Shown here: positions 55,800-63,247 of the stretch, piece after piece | Layout of the letters: every line of letters starts with the position of its first letter | Numbering within the stretch: position 1 is the first letter of the stretch | Source: Sphingobium estronivorans | GTDB lineage: Bacteria; Pseudomonadota; Alphaproteobacteria; Sphingomonadales; Sphingomonadaceae | Direction of reading: 5' to 3' | Assembly (NCBI RefSeq): GCF_008692605.1 | Contig: NZ_LFCT01000006.1 | Span: forward strand, 1 to 63,247 | Length of the DNA: 63,247 nucleotides | Position numbers and translations under genes: made by a program | The notes under the pieces: generated by a model | The model's input: the letters and a program-made list of their open reading frames with translations, nothing else | The model's database searches: none | What the model was told of the DNA's origin: nothing

Positions 55800-56576
55800 A
55801 TGTCGAGCGAGCTTCGTACCCGCGCGATTGTCGGCGTCGTCCTGATCCTGCTGGCGCTGGGCGCGCTGTTCGCCGGTGGCTTCTTCTTCTGGCTGCTGCT
55901 GGTGGTGGCGGGCGTGCTGATGCAGGGGGAGTGGGGCGACCTGACCGGCGCCACGCCGGACAACCGCAAGCTGGCGATGTTTGCCGTTTCGGTGCCGCTG
56001 GCGATTCTGTGCCCGGTCGCGGCCGGGGTATCGTGGTTGGCCTTCACCCTGATGGCTGCCGCCTTTTTCTTTGTCGCGCTGGTCGGCCGTTCGATCAAGC
56101 TGGCATTGGGGGTGCTCTACATCGTCATTCCGGTGATGGCGCTGCTGTTCCTGCGCGGACAGGCGCCGAACGGATATGGCCTGCTGCTGACCTTCTGGGC
56201 GCTTGGGCTGGTCTGGGCGACCGACATCGGCGCCTATTTCGCGGGCCGTTCCATTGGCGGGCCGAAGCTGGCCCCGCGCGTGAGCCCGTCGAAGACATGG
56301 TCCGGCCTGGGCGGTGGCGTTCTGGCCGCGTTGCTCGTCGGCTTCCTGCTCTATCGTTTCCTTGATCTGCCGGTCCAACTCGCCGCGGCCAGCGGCCTGC
56401 TGGCGGTGGCGGCGCAACTGGGCGATCTGCTGGAAAGCTGGATGAAGCGCCGCGCCGGCGTCAAGGACAGCGGCACGCTGCTGCCCGGCCATGGCGGGGT
56501 GATGGACCGGTTGGACGGCGTAGTTGCGGCGGCGCCCCTGGCTGCGATGTGCTATATGTTTCTGGTGGTGCCCTGA
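55800..56576 (+). CDS. cdsA: Phosphatidate cytidylyltransferase
   Basis: A 258-residue membrane enzyme making CDP-diacylglycerol, which PssA uses. About seven hydrophobic segments are seen. The CDS signature lies near the end: SPSKTWSGLGGGVLAALLVG, then GDLLESWMKRRAGVKDSG and LPGHGGVMDRLDG. The ATG at 55800 is 5 bp after uppS, and the dxr ATG overlaps the stop. Confidence 0.95.
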   Translation: MSSELRTRAIVGVVLILLALGALFAGGFFFWLLLVVAGVLMQGEWGDLTGATPDNRKLAMFAVSVPLAILCPVAAGVSWLAFTLMAAAFFFVALVGRSIKLALGVLYIVIPVMALLFLRGQAPNGYGLLLTFWALGLVWATDIGAYFAGRSIGGPKLAPRVSPSKTWSGLGGGVLAALLVGFLLYRFLDLPVQLAAASGLLAVAAQLGDLLESWMKRRAGVKDSGTLLPGHGGVMDRLDGVVAAAPLAAMCYMFLVVP

Positions 56577-57733
56577 TGAAGACGGTTTCGATCTTTGGCG
56601 CGACCGGGTCGGTCGGCATGTCGACGCTGGACCTGGTTCAGCGCAATCCCGAAGCCTATCAGGTCCTGGCGCTCACCGCGCATAGCGATGTTGCCGGGCT
56701 GGCGGCGGCTGCGCGGCAGACCAACGCGAAACTCGCTGTCATCGGCCAGACCGCCCATTATGAGGCATTGAAGGATGCGCTGCGCGGTTCCGGCGTGGAG
56801 GCAGCGGCGGGCGAGGATGCACTGGTAGCGGCGGCTGAGGCTGGCGCGGACTGGAGCATGGCGGCGATTGTTGGCTGCGCAGGTCTGCGCCCTACCATGG
56901 CGGCATTGAAGGCGGGGGGGACCGTCGCCCTCGCCAACAAGGAATCGCTGGTGTCGGCGGGCGCGCTGATGATGGATGCGGTCGCAGCCTCGGGCGCCAC
57001 GCTGCTGCCGGTCGACAGCGAGCATAATGCCATATTTCAATGCCTTGCCGGCAGCCGCATGGAAGATGTCGCAAGGATCATCCTCACCGCCAGCGGCGGT
57101 CCCTTCCGCACCCGCAGCCGGGACGAGATGCGGGAGATCACCCCGGCGCAGGCGGTTGCTCACCCCAATTGGTCGATGGGTGCGAAGATCAGCGTCGACA
57201 GCGCGACGATGATGAACAAGGGCCTGGAACTGATCGAGGCGGCGCATCTTTTTCCCGTCGGCCTCGACCGGATCGAGATCCTCGTCCATCCGCAATCGAT
57301 CATCCATTCCATGGTCGAATTTCGCGATTGTTCCACCCTGGCACAGCTCGGCTCGCCCGACATGCGCATTCCGATTGCCCATGCGCTCGCCTGGCCGGAG
57401 CGGATCGCCACCCCTTGCCAGCGGCTCGACCTGGCCCGTGCCGGCCGCCTGGACTTCGAGGCGCCCGATGACGTCCGCTTTCCTGCGCTGCGCCTGACGC
57501 GGCAGGCGGCGCAGCAGGGTGGGGCGGCGCCTGCCATATTGAACGCGGCCAATGAGGTCGCGGTCGCCGCTTTCCTTAAAGGGGCCATCGGCTTCCTTGA
57601 TATCGCCATGATTGTCGAGGATGTTCTGAACCGCTATAGCGCGCCTGTGCCCCGTCAGGTCGACGATGTGCTGGAAGCGGACGCGGAGGCGCGTAGAATG
57701 GCCGGCCTAGTGATGGAAAGATTGATCGCTTGA
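56576..57733 (+). CDS. dxr: 1-Deoxy-D-xylulose 5-phosphate reductoisomerase
   Basis: A 385-residue NADPH enzyme, first committed step of the MEP isoprenoid pathway. SIFGATGSVGMSTLDLV binds NADPH, and ALANKESLVSAG, LPVDSEHNAIFQCL and WSMGAKISVDSATMMNKGLE carry the substrate and metal residues. It shares one base with cdsA and feeds isoprenoid precursors to UppS encoded just upstream. The stop overlaps the rseP start (TTGA). Confidence 0.96.
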   Translation: MKTVSIFGATGSVGMSTLDLVQRNPEAYQVLALTAHSDVAGLAAAARQTNAKLAVIGQTAHYEALKDALRGSGVEAAAGEDALVAAAEAGADWSMAAIVGCAGLRPTMAALKAGGTVALANKESLVSAGALMMDAVAASGATLLPVDSEHNAIFQCLAGSRMEDVARIILTASGGPFRTRSRDEMREITPAQAVAHPNWSMGAKISVDSATMMNKGLELIEAAHLFPVGLDRIEILVHPQSIIHSMVEFRDCSTLAQLGSPDMRIPIAHALAWPERIATPCQRLDLARAGRLDFEAPDDVRFPALRLTRQAAQQGGAAPAILNAANEVAVAAFLKGAIGFLDIAMIVEDVLNRYSAPVPRQVDDVLEADAEARRMAGLVMERLIA

Positions 57734-58863
57734 TCCACAATCCCGGTTTCCTGCTGACTATATTGGCTTTTGTGGCAGTCATCGGACCGCTTGTCTTCGT
57801 GCATGAGCTGGGCCACTATCTGGTGGGCCGCTGGTGCGGGGTGAAGGCGGAGGCGTTTTCCATCGGCTTCGGCCCGGAAATCGCTGCATGGGTTGACCGG
57901 CGCGGCACCCGCTGGCGGATCGGCGCGCTGCCGCTGGGCGGCTATGTGCGGTTCAAGGGCGACATGAACGCCGCCAGCCAGACGGACCCGCGCTGGCTGG
58001 AAATGCCCGCCGCCGAACGGGCGGAGAGCTTCCCGGCCAAGCCGTTATGGCAGCGCGCGGCCATTGTCGCGGCCGGTCCGGCAATCAATTTTCTCTTCGC
58101 TATCCTGATCCTCGCCACCTTCGCGTTCGTCCATGGCGAGAGCCGCACGCCTGCCATCGCGGGTCAGGTGCAGCCCGGTAGCGCGGCGGCCGCGGCGGGC
58201 ATCGTCGCGGGAGACCGGATCGTCTCGCTCAATGGGCGGGAGATGGCGACCTTCGACGACATCCGCCTCTTCGCGCAGATCCGCCCCGGCGAGCCGGTAG
58301 CCATCATTATCGAGCGCAAGGGCAAGCTGATCGACAAACAGGGCAAGGTCGGCGCGGTCGAGGAAGGCGATGGTTTCGGCAACAAATTCCGCATCGGCCG
58401 GCTGGGCATCGCGCCCGGCGAGCCTGTCATCGAGCCGGTCAGCCTTGCCCGCGCGCCTGTAGTTGCGGTGGAGCGCACCGGGCAGATCGTCCGCACCATG
58501 GTCGAGACGTTGGGTCAGATCGTCGTCGGCGGCCGGTCGGTCAAGGAATTGGGCGGGCCGCTGAAGATCGCGGAGGTTTCGGGGCAGGCGGCGACATTGG
58601 GGGTGGAGAGCTTCGTATTCTTCATGGCCCTCATTTCCATTAATTTGGGGTTCATCAATCTCTTGCCAATCCCCATGCTGGATGGCGGTCACCTGCTGTT
58701 TTACGGGATGGAAGCGATACAGCGACGACCGGTCAGCCCACAGGTGCAGGAATGGGCCTATCGGTCGGGTCTGGCTGTCCTGCTGGCGATGATGGTGCTG
58801 GTAACATTCAACGATTTATCCTCTTTCGGTCTGTGGGAACGTCTGTCTGGCTTGATCGGCTGA
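57730..58863 (+). CDS. rseP: RIP metalloprotease RseP
   Basis: A 377-residue site-2 protease in the inner membrane. HExxH is in the first membrane segment (FVHELGHYL; H25, E26, H29), a PDZ domain lies at about 125-205, and the third metal ligand is in NLLPIPMLDGGHLLFYG. It cuts membrane-bound anti-sigma factors and leftover signal peptides. It starts at TTG 57730, overlapping dxr. It is followed by bamA as usual. Confidence 0.94.
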   Translation: MIHNPGFLLTILAFVAVIGPLVFVHELGHYLVGRWCGVKAEAFSIGFGPEIAAWVDRRGTRWRIGALPLGGYVRFKGDMNAASQTDPRWLEMPAAERAESFPAKPLWQRAAIVAAGPAINFLFAILILATFAFVHGESRTPAIAGQVQPGSAAAAAGIVAGDRIVSLNGREMATFDDIRLFAQIRPGEPVAIIIERKGKLIDKQGKVGAVEEGDGFGNKFRIGRLGIAPGEPVIEPVSLARAPVVAVERTGQIVRTMVETLGQIVVGGRSVKELGGPLKIAEVSGQAATLGVESFVFFMALISINLGFINLLPIPMLDGGHLLFYGMEAIQRRPVSPQVQEWAYRSGLAVLLAMMVLVTFNDLSSFGLWERLSGLIG

Positions 58864-58965
58864 GCCGTATCGGGCAGGGAGACGCGATTTGACGCCGTCT
58901 TTCCGATTGTGAACGCAATTGGTCCGGTGTGTAGAAACATTGCTTTTTTGTAGAAGGTGGAGCGG

Positions 58966-61644
58966 GTGACAGCGATGATGAGCAGCAACAGGCAGCGCCC
59001 GGTCGTCGTGGCCCTGTTGGCGACCACGGTGATCGCGGGCATGTCTGCGATGCCGGCGATGGCGCAAAATGCCAAGCCGGCTGCCGCTCCGGCGCCGATT
59101 CCCGCCGTTGCGCCGACCGCCGGGACGATCCGCAGCGTCACCGTCTCCGGCCAGCAGCGGCTGGAACCCGATACGGTGCTGTCTTACACCAAGCTGCGCG
59201 TCGGCCAGCCCTTCACTCAGGAAACGCTCGATCAGGCGCTGCGTGACCTTTACGAGACGGAACTGTTTGCCGACGTCCAGATCCGTAACGACAATGGCGC
59301 GCTGACGGTCGAGGTGAAGGAAAACCCGGTCATCAACCGCATCGTCCTTGAAGGTAATAAGCGCCTCAAGGAAGACAAGATACGTCCTGAAATAAAACTG
59401 GCTCCGCGTCAGATCTACACCCGGTCGAAGGTCCGCGCCGACGTCGCCCGCATCATCGAACTGTATCGCCGTCAGGGCCGCTTCGCCGCCACGGTCGAGC
59501 CGAAGATGGTGCAGCTCGACCAGAACCGCGTCGACATCGTGTTCGAAATCTCCGAAGGGCCCAAGTCCAAGGTCCGCCAGATCAACATCATCGGCAATGA
59601 GAAGTTCAAGGACGGCGAACTGCGCAGCCAGATGGTGACGAAGCAGTCGCGCTGGTTCCGCATCTTCTCCTCGGGCACCAGCTATGACCCCGATCGCCTG
59701 GCCTATGACCAGCAGAAGCTGCGGCAATTCTACCTGACCAACGGCTATGCGGACTTCCGCGTGATTTCCGCGGTGGCCGAACTGACCCCGGACAAGCAGG
59801 ACTTCATCATCACCTATGTGGTGGAGGAAGGGCAGCGCTACAAATTCGGCGACGTGAAGGTGAACAGCGACATTCGCGACCTGTCGGGCGATTCGCTGAC
59901 CAAGATGCTGCCGATGAAGAAGGGCCAGTGGTACAACGCCAAGCAGGTCGAGGACACCGTCGACACGCTGAGCGAGACGGCGGGCCTGTTCGGCTATGCC
60001 TTCGCGGATGTCCAGCCGGACTTCAACCGCGACAAGGACACGCTGACGATGGGGATCGATTTCCGCATCGCCAACGCGCCGCGCGTCTATGTCGAGCGGG
60101 TCGACATCAACGGCAACACGCTGACGCAGGACAAGGTGATCCGCCGCGAATTCCGTCTGGCGGAGGGGGACGCCTTCAACAGCTTCCTCGTCAAGCGTTC
60201 GAAGGATCGCATCAACTCGCTCGGCTTCTTCCAGGAAAAGCTGGATATCGAGCAGAAGCCGGGGTCTGCCCCCGACCGCATCGTGCTGGAAACCAATGTA
60301 CAGGAAAAGTCGACCGGCGAACTGTCGCTGTCGGCCGGTTTCTCCTCGCTGGAGCGCTTCATCGTTTCCGCGTCGATCACCCAGCGCAACTTCCGCGGCA
60401 AGGGTCAGGAACTGCGCACCAGCGTCAACTACTCGGCTTATAGCAAGTCGGTGGAAGTAGGCTTCACCGAGCCTTATTTCATGGACAAGAATATCGCGCT
60501 GGGCGGCGATATCTACCGTCGCGACCTGAACAGCTTCAACTATATCAACAATAATGATCGCAACACGACCTATGAGCAGACCACCACGGGCTTCCAGCTT
60601 CGTGCGGGCGTGCCGATCACTGAATATATGTCGCTGGCGCTGCGCTACACGCTCAATCTGGACGATGTGTCGCTCGATAAGAATACCTATTATTCGGCCG
60701 ACGCGAATGGCGTGTTGCAGTGCGATCCGATCCTGGCAGGCCGCTATCTCTGCGACGCCATCGGCAAGCGGACGACCTCCTCCATCGGTTATTCGCTGAT
60801 CTACGATACCCGCGACAACCGCATCCGGCCGACGCGCGGCAACAATATCGTGCTGAGCCAGGATTTCGCGGGGCTGGGCGGCAGCGTCAAATATGTCCGC
60901 ACGCGGCTGAACGGGTCGAAATATTGGCCGCTGGGCAAGGGGTTCATCTTCTCGCTGTCGGGCGAGGGCGGCTATATCCACAGTCTGGAAGGCGACCGCC
61001 GGGATTCGACGGGCGCTCTGGTCGACCCGGTTCGCCTGACCGATCGTTTCTTCCTGGGCGAGCCGCAAATTCGCGGCTTCGATATTCGCGGCATCGGCCC
61101 TCGCGTGGTACGTCGCTATTATACGACGACCACGAACAGCGACGGCTCGTTCACGGGTGTGGAAACCACCGGGACCAACAATCGCACGGATGACGCGCTG
61201 GGCGGCCGGATTTATTATATGGCCCGTGCGGAAGTCGAAATTCCGCTCGGTTCGGGCGCGCGGGAAATGGGCCTTCGTCCCTCCGTATTCCTTGATGCCG
61301 GTGCCGTCGGTGGCCTGAAAAATCCGGGTCTGATCGGTGAAGTCAATGGCGTCAACAATGGCTTCCCGGGCTATTGCTCGTCGAGCACCAATTCTTCTTT
61401 GACTACGGTCAAGGCTACAGGGTCGGCAAAAGCGCCGGTCTGTCCCGCCAATTATGACACGGTCACGAACGGATTTGTGGAAGAATATCTGGGCGACACG
61501 CTGAAACCCCGCGTGTCCGTCGGCTTTGGCGTCAACTGGAACTCGCCCTTTGGGCCGTTCCGCATCGACATCGCCAAGGCCCTGCTCAAGGAACCAGGGG
61601 ACGACACCAAACTCATCACCTTCAACGTAGGGACTCAATTCTGA
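58966..61644 (+). CDS. bamA: Outer-membrane protein assembly factor BamA
   Basis: An 892-residue Omp85 protein. The signal peptide ends near AMPAMAQ. Five POTRA domains follow (about residues 55-440; first seen as IRSVTVSGQQRLEPDTVLSY), then a C-terminal beta-barrel with FFLGEPQIRGFDIRGIGPR (the loop 6 RGF motif) and the final strand ending F. It inserts barrel proteins such as the TorF porin. Start choices are GTG 58957, GTG 58966 and ATG 58975; 58966 has the best spacing to AAGGTGGA. Confidence 0.95.
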   Translation: MTAMMSSNRQRPVVVALLATTVIAGMSAMPAMAQNAKPAAAPAPIPAVAPTAGTIRSVTVSGQQRLEPDTVLSYTKLRVGQPFTQETLDQALRDLYETELFADVQIRNDNGALTVEVKENPVINRIVLEGNKRLKEDKIRPEIKLAPRQIYTRSKVRADVARIIELYRRQGRFAATVEPKMVQLDQNRVDIVFEISEGPKSKVRQINIIGNEKFKDGELRSQMVTKQSRWFRIFSSGTSYDPDRLAYDQQKLRQFYLTNGYADFRVISAVAELTPDKQDFIITYVVEEGQRYKFGDVKVNSDIRDLSGDSLTKMLPMKKGQWYNAKQVEDTVDTLSETAGLFGYAFADVQPDFNRDKDTLTMGIDFRIANAPRVYVERVDINGNTLTQDKVIRREFRLAEGDAFNSFLVKRSKDRINSLGFFQEKLDIEQKPGSAPDRIVLETNVQEKSTGELSLSAGFSSLERFIVSASITQRNFRGKGQELRTSVNYSAYSKSVEVGFTEPYFMDKNIALGGDIYRRDLNSFNYINNNDRNTTYEQTTTGFQLRAGVPITEYMSLALRYTLNLDDVSLDKNTYYSADANGVLQCDPILAGRYLCDAIGKRTTSSIGYSLIYDTRDNRIRPTRGNNIVLSQDFAGLGGSVKYVRTRLNGSKYWPLGKGFIFSLSGEGGYIHSLEGDRRDSTGALVDPVRLTDRFFLGEPQIRGFDIRGIGPRVVRRYYTTTTNSDGSFTGVETTGTNNRTDDALGGRIYYMARAEVEIPLGSGAREMGLRPSVFLDAGAVGGLKNPGLIGEVNGVNNGFPGYCSSSTNSSLTTVKATGSAKAPVCPANYDTVTNGFVEEYLGDTLKPRVSVGFGVNWNSPFGPFRIDIAKALLKEPGDDTKLITFNVGTQF

Positions 61645-62300
61645 TGAAGACGATTTTCAAGGCTGCTGCGCTCGTTCTCGCGCCGATGACTGCCATGGCG
61701 CTGACCAGCGTTCCGGCCGCCGCCCAGTCGAAGACCGGCATCGCCGTCGTCGACCTGCAGCGCGCCGTGGCCACCAGCGCCGCCTATTCGACCGCACGGA
61801 CTCAGATACAGACGACCTACAAGGCGCAGATCGACAGCTTCACTGCGCGCAAAAACGCCATTGACGCTGACCTGAAGGCGAAGGGCACCGCGCTGGAAGC
61901 CGCGATGAAGGCGGCCGGCAACAAGCCGACCCCGGCGATCCAGACCCAGTATGAAGCCTATCAGAAGGCGGGTCAGGACGGTCAGGCCGAACTGCAGCGC
62001 ATGGGCCAGCCCATCGCGCTCGCCAACGCCTATGTCGAGGAGCAGATCTCGGCCAAGCTGTCGGACGCGCTGAAGTCCGCCATGACCAAGGCGAAGGTCG
62101 ACCTGATCCTGTCGCCCGACGCGACTGTGTCCTATCAGCCGACCGTCGACATCACGCAGCAGGTCGTGACCGAACTGAATGCGCTGGTGCCCAGCGTCGG
62201 CATCACCCCGCCGGCCGGCTGGCAGCCGGGCCGTCAGGGTCAGGCCGCCGCTCCGGCCGCCGCTCCCGCCAACCCGTCGCAGCAGCCGACCTCGCGCTGA
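61644..62300 (+). CDS. skp: OmpH/Skp family periplasmic chaperone
   Basis: A 218-residue exported protein: the signal peptide ends at ALTSVPAAAQ, then IAVVDLQRAV and long amphipathic helices (about 55-150) forming the Skp coiled-coil arms. The C-terminal 30 residues are Ala/Pro/Gln-rich, an unusual low-complexity tail for Skp. It carries unfolded outer-membrane proteins to BamA. Its ATG overlaps the bamA stop. fabZ starts 8 bp after its stop, where other proteobacteria have lpxD. Confidence 0.92.
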   Translation: MKTIFKAAALVLAPMTAMALTSVPAAAQSKTGIAVVDLQRAVATSAAYSTARTQIQTTYKAQIDSFTARKNAIDADLKAKGTALEAAMKAAGNKPTPAIQTQYEAYQKAGQDGQAELQRMGQPIALANAYVEEQISAKLSDALKSAMTKAKVDLILSPDATVSYQPTVDITQQVVTELNALVPSVGITPPAGWQPGRQGQAAAPAAAPANPSQQPTSR

Positions 62301-62307
62301 TCCCTAG

Positions 62308-62790
62308 ATGACGGATAAGGTTGAACAGGCTGCGGGCGCCATCGGTCCTTTCGATATTCGAGGGGTCATGGCGTCGCTGCCGCATCGCTATCCGATGCTG
62401 CTCGTTGATCGCGTGGTTTCGATTGTGCCCAACACATCGATCCACGCGATCAAGGCGGTGTCGATCAATGAGCCGTTTTTTCAGGGGCATTTCCCCGGCC
62501 GGCCCATTATGCCGGGCGTGTTGATCGTGGAAGCGATGGCGCAGGCGGCGGGCGTGCTGACCGTGCAGTCGCTCGATCTCGCGGGATCGGGCAAGCTCGT
62601 CTATTTCATGAGCATCGACGCGGTGAAGTTCCGCAATCCGGTGGAGCCGGGCTGCCTGCTCGACCTGCATGTCGAGGTGGTGCAGATGCGCGGCGCCGTC
62701 TGCAAGTTCAGCGGCAAGGCGCTGATCGACGGCAAGGTGCATGCGGAAGCCAATTTCGTCGCGATGATCGCCGATCCGCCGAAGGATTGA
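62308..62790 (+). CDS. fabZ: 3-Hydroxyacyl-ACP dehydratase FabZ
   Basis: A 160-residue hotdog-fold enzyme for the dehydration step of fatty-acid elongation. Family signs are [13 protein letters not shown] and [20 protein letters not shown], with the catalytic His and Glu. In most proteobacteria it lies within lpxD-fabZ-lpxA-lpxB, but here it is flanked by skp and rpmE. The short gap to skp (7 bp) suggests cotranscription. Confidence 0.96.
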   Translation: MTDKVEQAAGAIGPFDIRGVMASLPHRYPMLLVDRVVSIVPNTSIHAIKAVSINEPFFQGHFPGRPIMPGVLIVEAMAQAAGVLTVQSLDLAGSGKLVYFMSIDAVKFRNPVEPGCLLDLHVEVVQMRGAVCKFSGKALIDGKVHAEANFVAMIADPPKD

Positions 62791-62912
62791 CGGTGAAGGG
62801 GAGGGGCAGGCTTCTCCCCTTGCTTTTGCGCGAGAACCCATGTAACCGCGCGCCTTCGCAATTTTTCGCATCCATGGCCGGTCGGAAACCGGCCCTTTGA
62901 CGGAGCAGTCTC

Positions 62913-63137
62913 ATGAAGGCCGATACGCATCCCGATTACCACTTCATCACCGTCCAGATGACCGACGGCAGCACCTTCCGCACCCGCTCCACCTGGGGCA
63001 AGGAAGGCGACACGCTGGCGCTCGACATCGATCCCAAGTCGCACCCGGCCTGGACGGGCGGCACGCGCCAGCTGGAGCAGGGCGGCCAGGTCGCACGCTT
63101 CAACAAGCGTTTCGGCGGTCTGACGCTGAAGAAGTAA
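62913..63137 (+). CDS. rpmE: 50S ribosomal protein L31
   Basis: A 74-residue bL31 protein ([20 protein letters not shown], then [10 protein letters not shown] and [12 protein letters not shown]). It lacks the CxxC zinc-binding pair, so it is the zinc-independent form. Cells that use only this type do not store zinc in L31. It is a single gene followed by a strong terminator. Confidence 0.95.
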   Translation: MKADTHPDYHFITVQMTDGSTFRTRSTWGKEGDTLALDIDPKSHPAWTGGTRQLEQGGQVARFNKRFGGLTLKK

Positions 63138-63166
63138 TCGGCGCCTTCACAGGCACGAATAGGAAA

Positions 63167-63191
63167 GGGCGCCTTCGAGGCGCCCTTTTTT
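63167..63191 (+). terminator. Rho-independent terminator of rpmE
   Basis: GGGCGCC (63167-63173), a TTCGA loop, GGCGCCC (63179-63185) and TTTTTT (63186-63191) form a textbook terminator 29 bp after rpmE. The window ends 56 bp later without another gene start that I can recognise. Confidence 0.92.
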
Positions 63192-63247
63192 GTGTTTGGA
63201 GGGGGTGGTTGGTTTCGACCAATTGCGGACATCCAGATCATCCGGCA

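Noticed and set aside
58816..61638. 940-codon open frame on the minus strand
   Set aside because: It is the antisense of bamA, whose product is unmistakable. The frame has no ribosome binding site or recognisable domain.

Overview
This 63 kb window looks like chromosome from an alphaproteobacterium of the order Sphingomonadales, with a Sphingobium- or Sphingomonas-like gene set. The evidence is high GC coding, a Sphingomonas-type secreted alkaline phosphatase with a Thr nucleophile, a TorF-type porin, a eukaryote-like NADP isocitrate dehydrogenase, and above all a bamA-skp-fabZ block from which lpxD, lpxA and lpxB are missing. That gap fits a group that uses glycosphingolipids in place of lipopolysaccharide. 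Many genes are translationally coupled through stop/start overlaps (ATGA, GTGA, TTGA), and GTG or TTG starts are common.

Layout. 1-3.2 kb: housekeeping genes (NDUFAF5-like methyltransferase, ComF protein, glutaredoxin, Nit-type hydrolase, DUF1178 protein), then tRNA-Arg(CCT). 3.2-5.7 kb: a probable island remnant next to the tRNA, with the C-terminal piece of a large serine recombinase, an EthD-like gene coupled to a short-chain dehydrogenase, and an unrecognised 280 bp stretch. 5.7-14 kb: a second dehydrogenase, a DEDD exonuclease, an OmpR-type regulator with a degraded receiver, a carbonic anhydrase/SulP bicarbonate uptake pair, a TorF porin, and a canonical regulator/kinase pair whose regulator aligns without gaps over the receiver with the degraded one. 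A similar sequence motif lies upstream of both regulators. 14-22.9 kb: cysE, alkaline phosphatase, dsbD, tlyA, tspO, ubiK, a YbjN protein, proC and a single-domain asparaginase. A 65 bp repeat occurs twice here, each time between converging genes.

22.9-27.9 kb: a compact cell-envelope cluster: oligosaccharide flippase, sugar/alcohol-phosphate nucleotidyltransferase, HIT protein, CDP-alcohol phosphatidyltransferase with an unusual N-terminal domain, and a GT4 glycosyltransferase. It could make and export a phospho-alcohol lipid or glycolipid headgroup and is the best candidate here for an undescribed pathway. 28-38 kb: TCA-cycle genes (sdhB, thioesterase, zapE, mdh, sucD, sucA, sucB, lpdA), with sucC absent from its usual place. 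38-49.6 kb: diguanylate cyclase, enoyl-CoA hydratase, gph, glmU, phosphoesterase, glmS, KTSC protein, FAD monooxygenase, a GNAT-nitrilase fusion and icd.

49.7-63.2 kb: membrane and translation genes: psd-pssA, a small membrane protein, rpsB-tsf-pyrH-frr-uppS-cdsA-dxr-rseP-bamA-skp-fabZ, and rpmE with a strong terminator. This last block links protein synthesis, nucleotide and isoprenoid supply, phospholipid synthesis and outer-membrane protein assembly. No CRISPR array, rRNA operon, replication origin or intact insertion sequence was seen.
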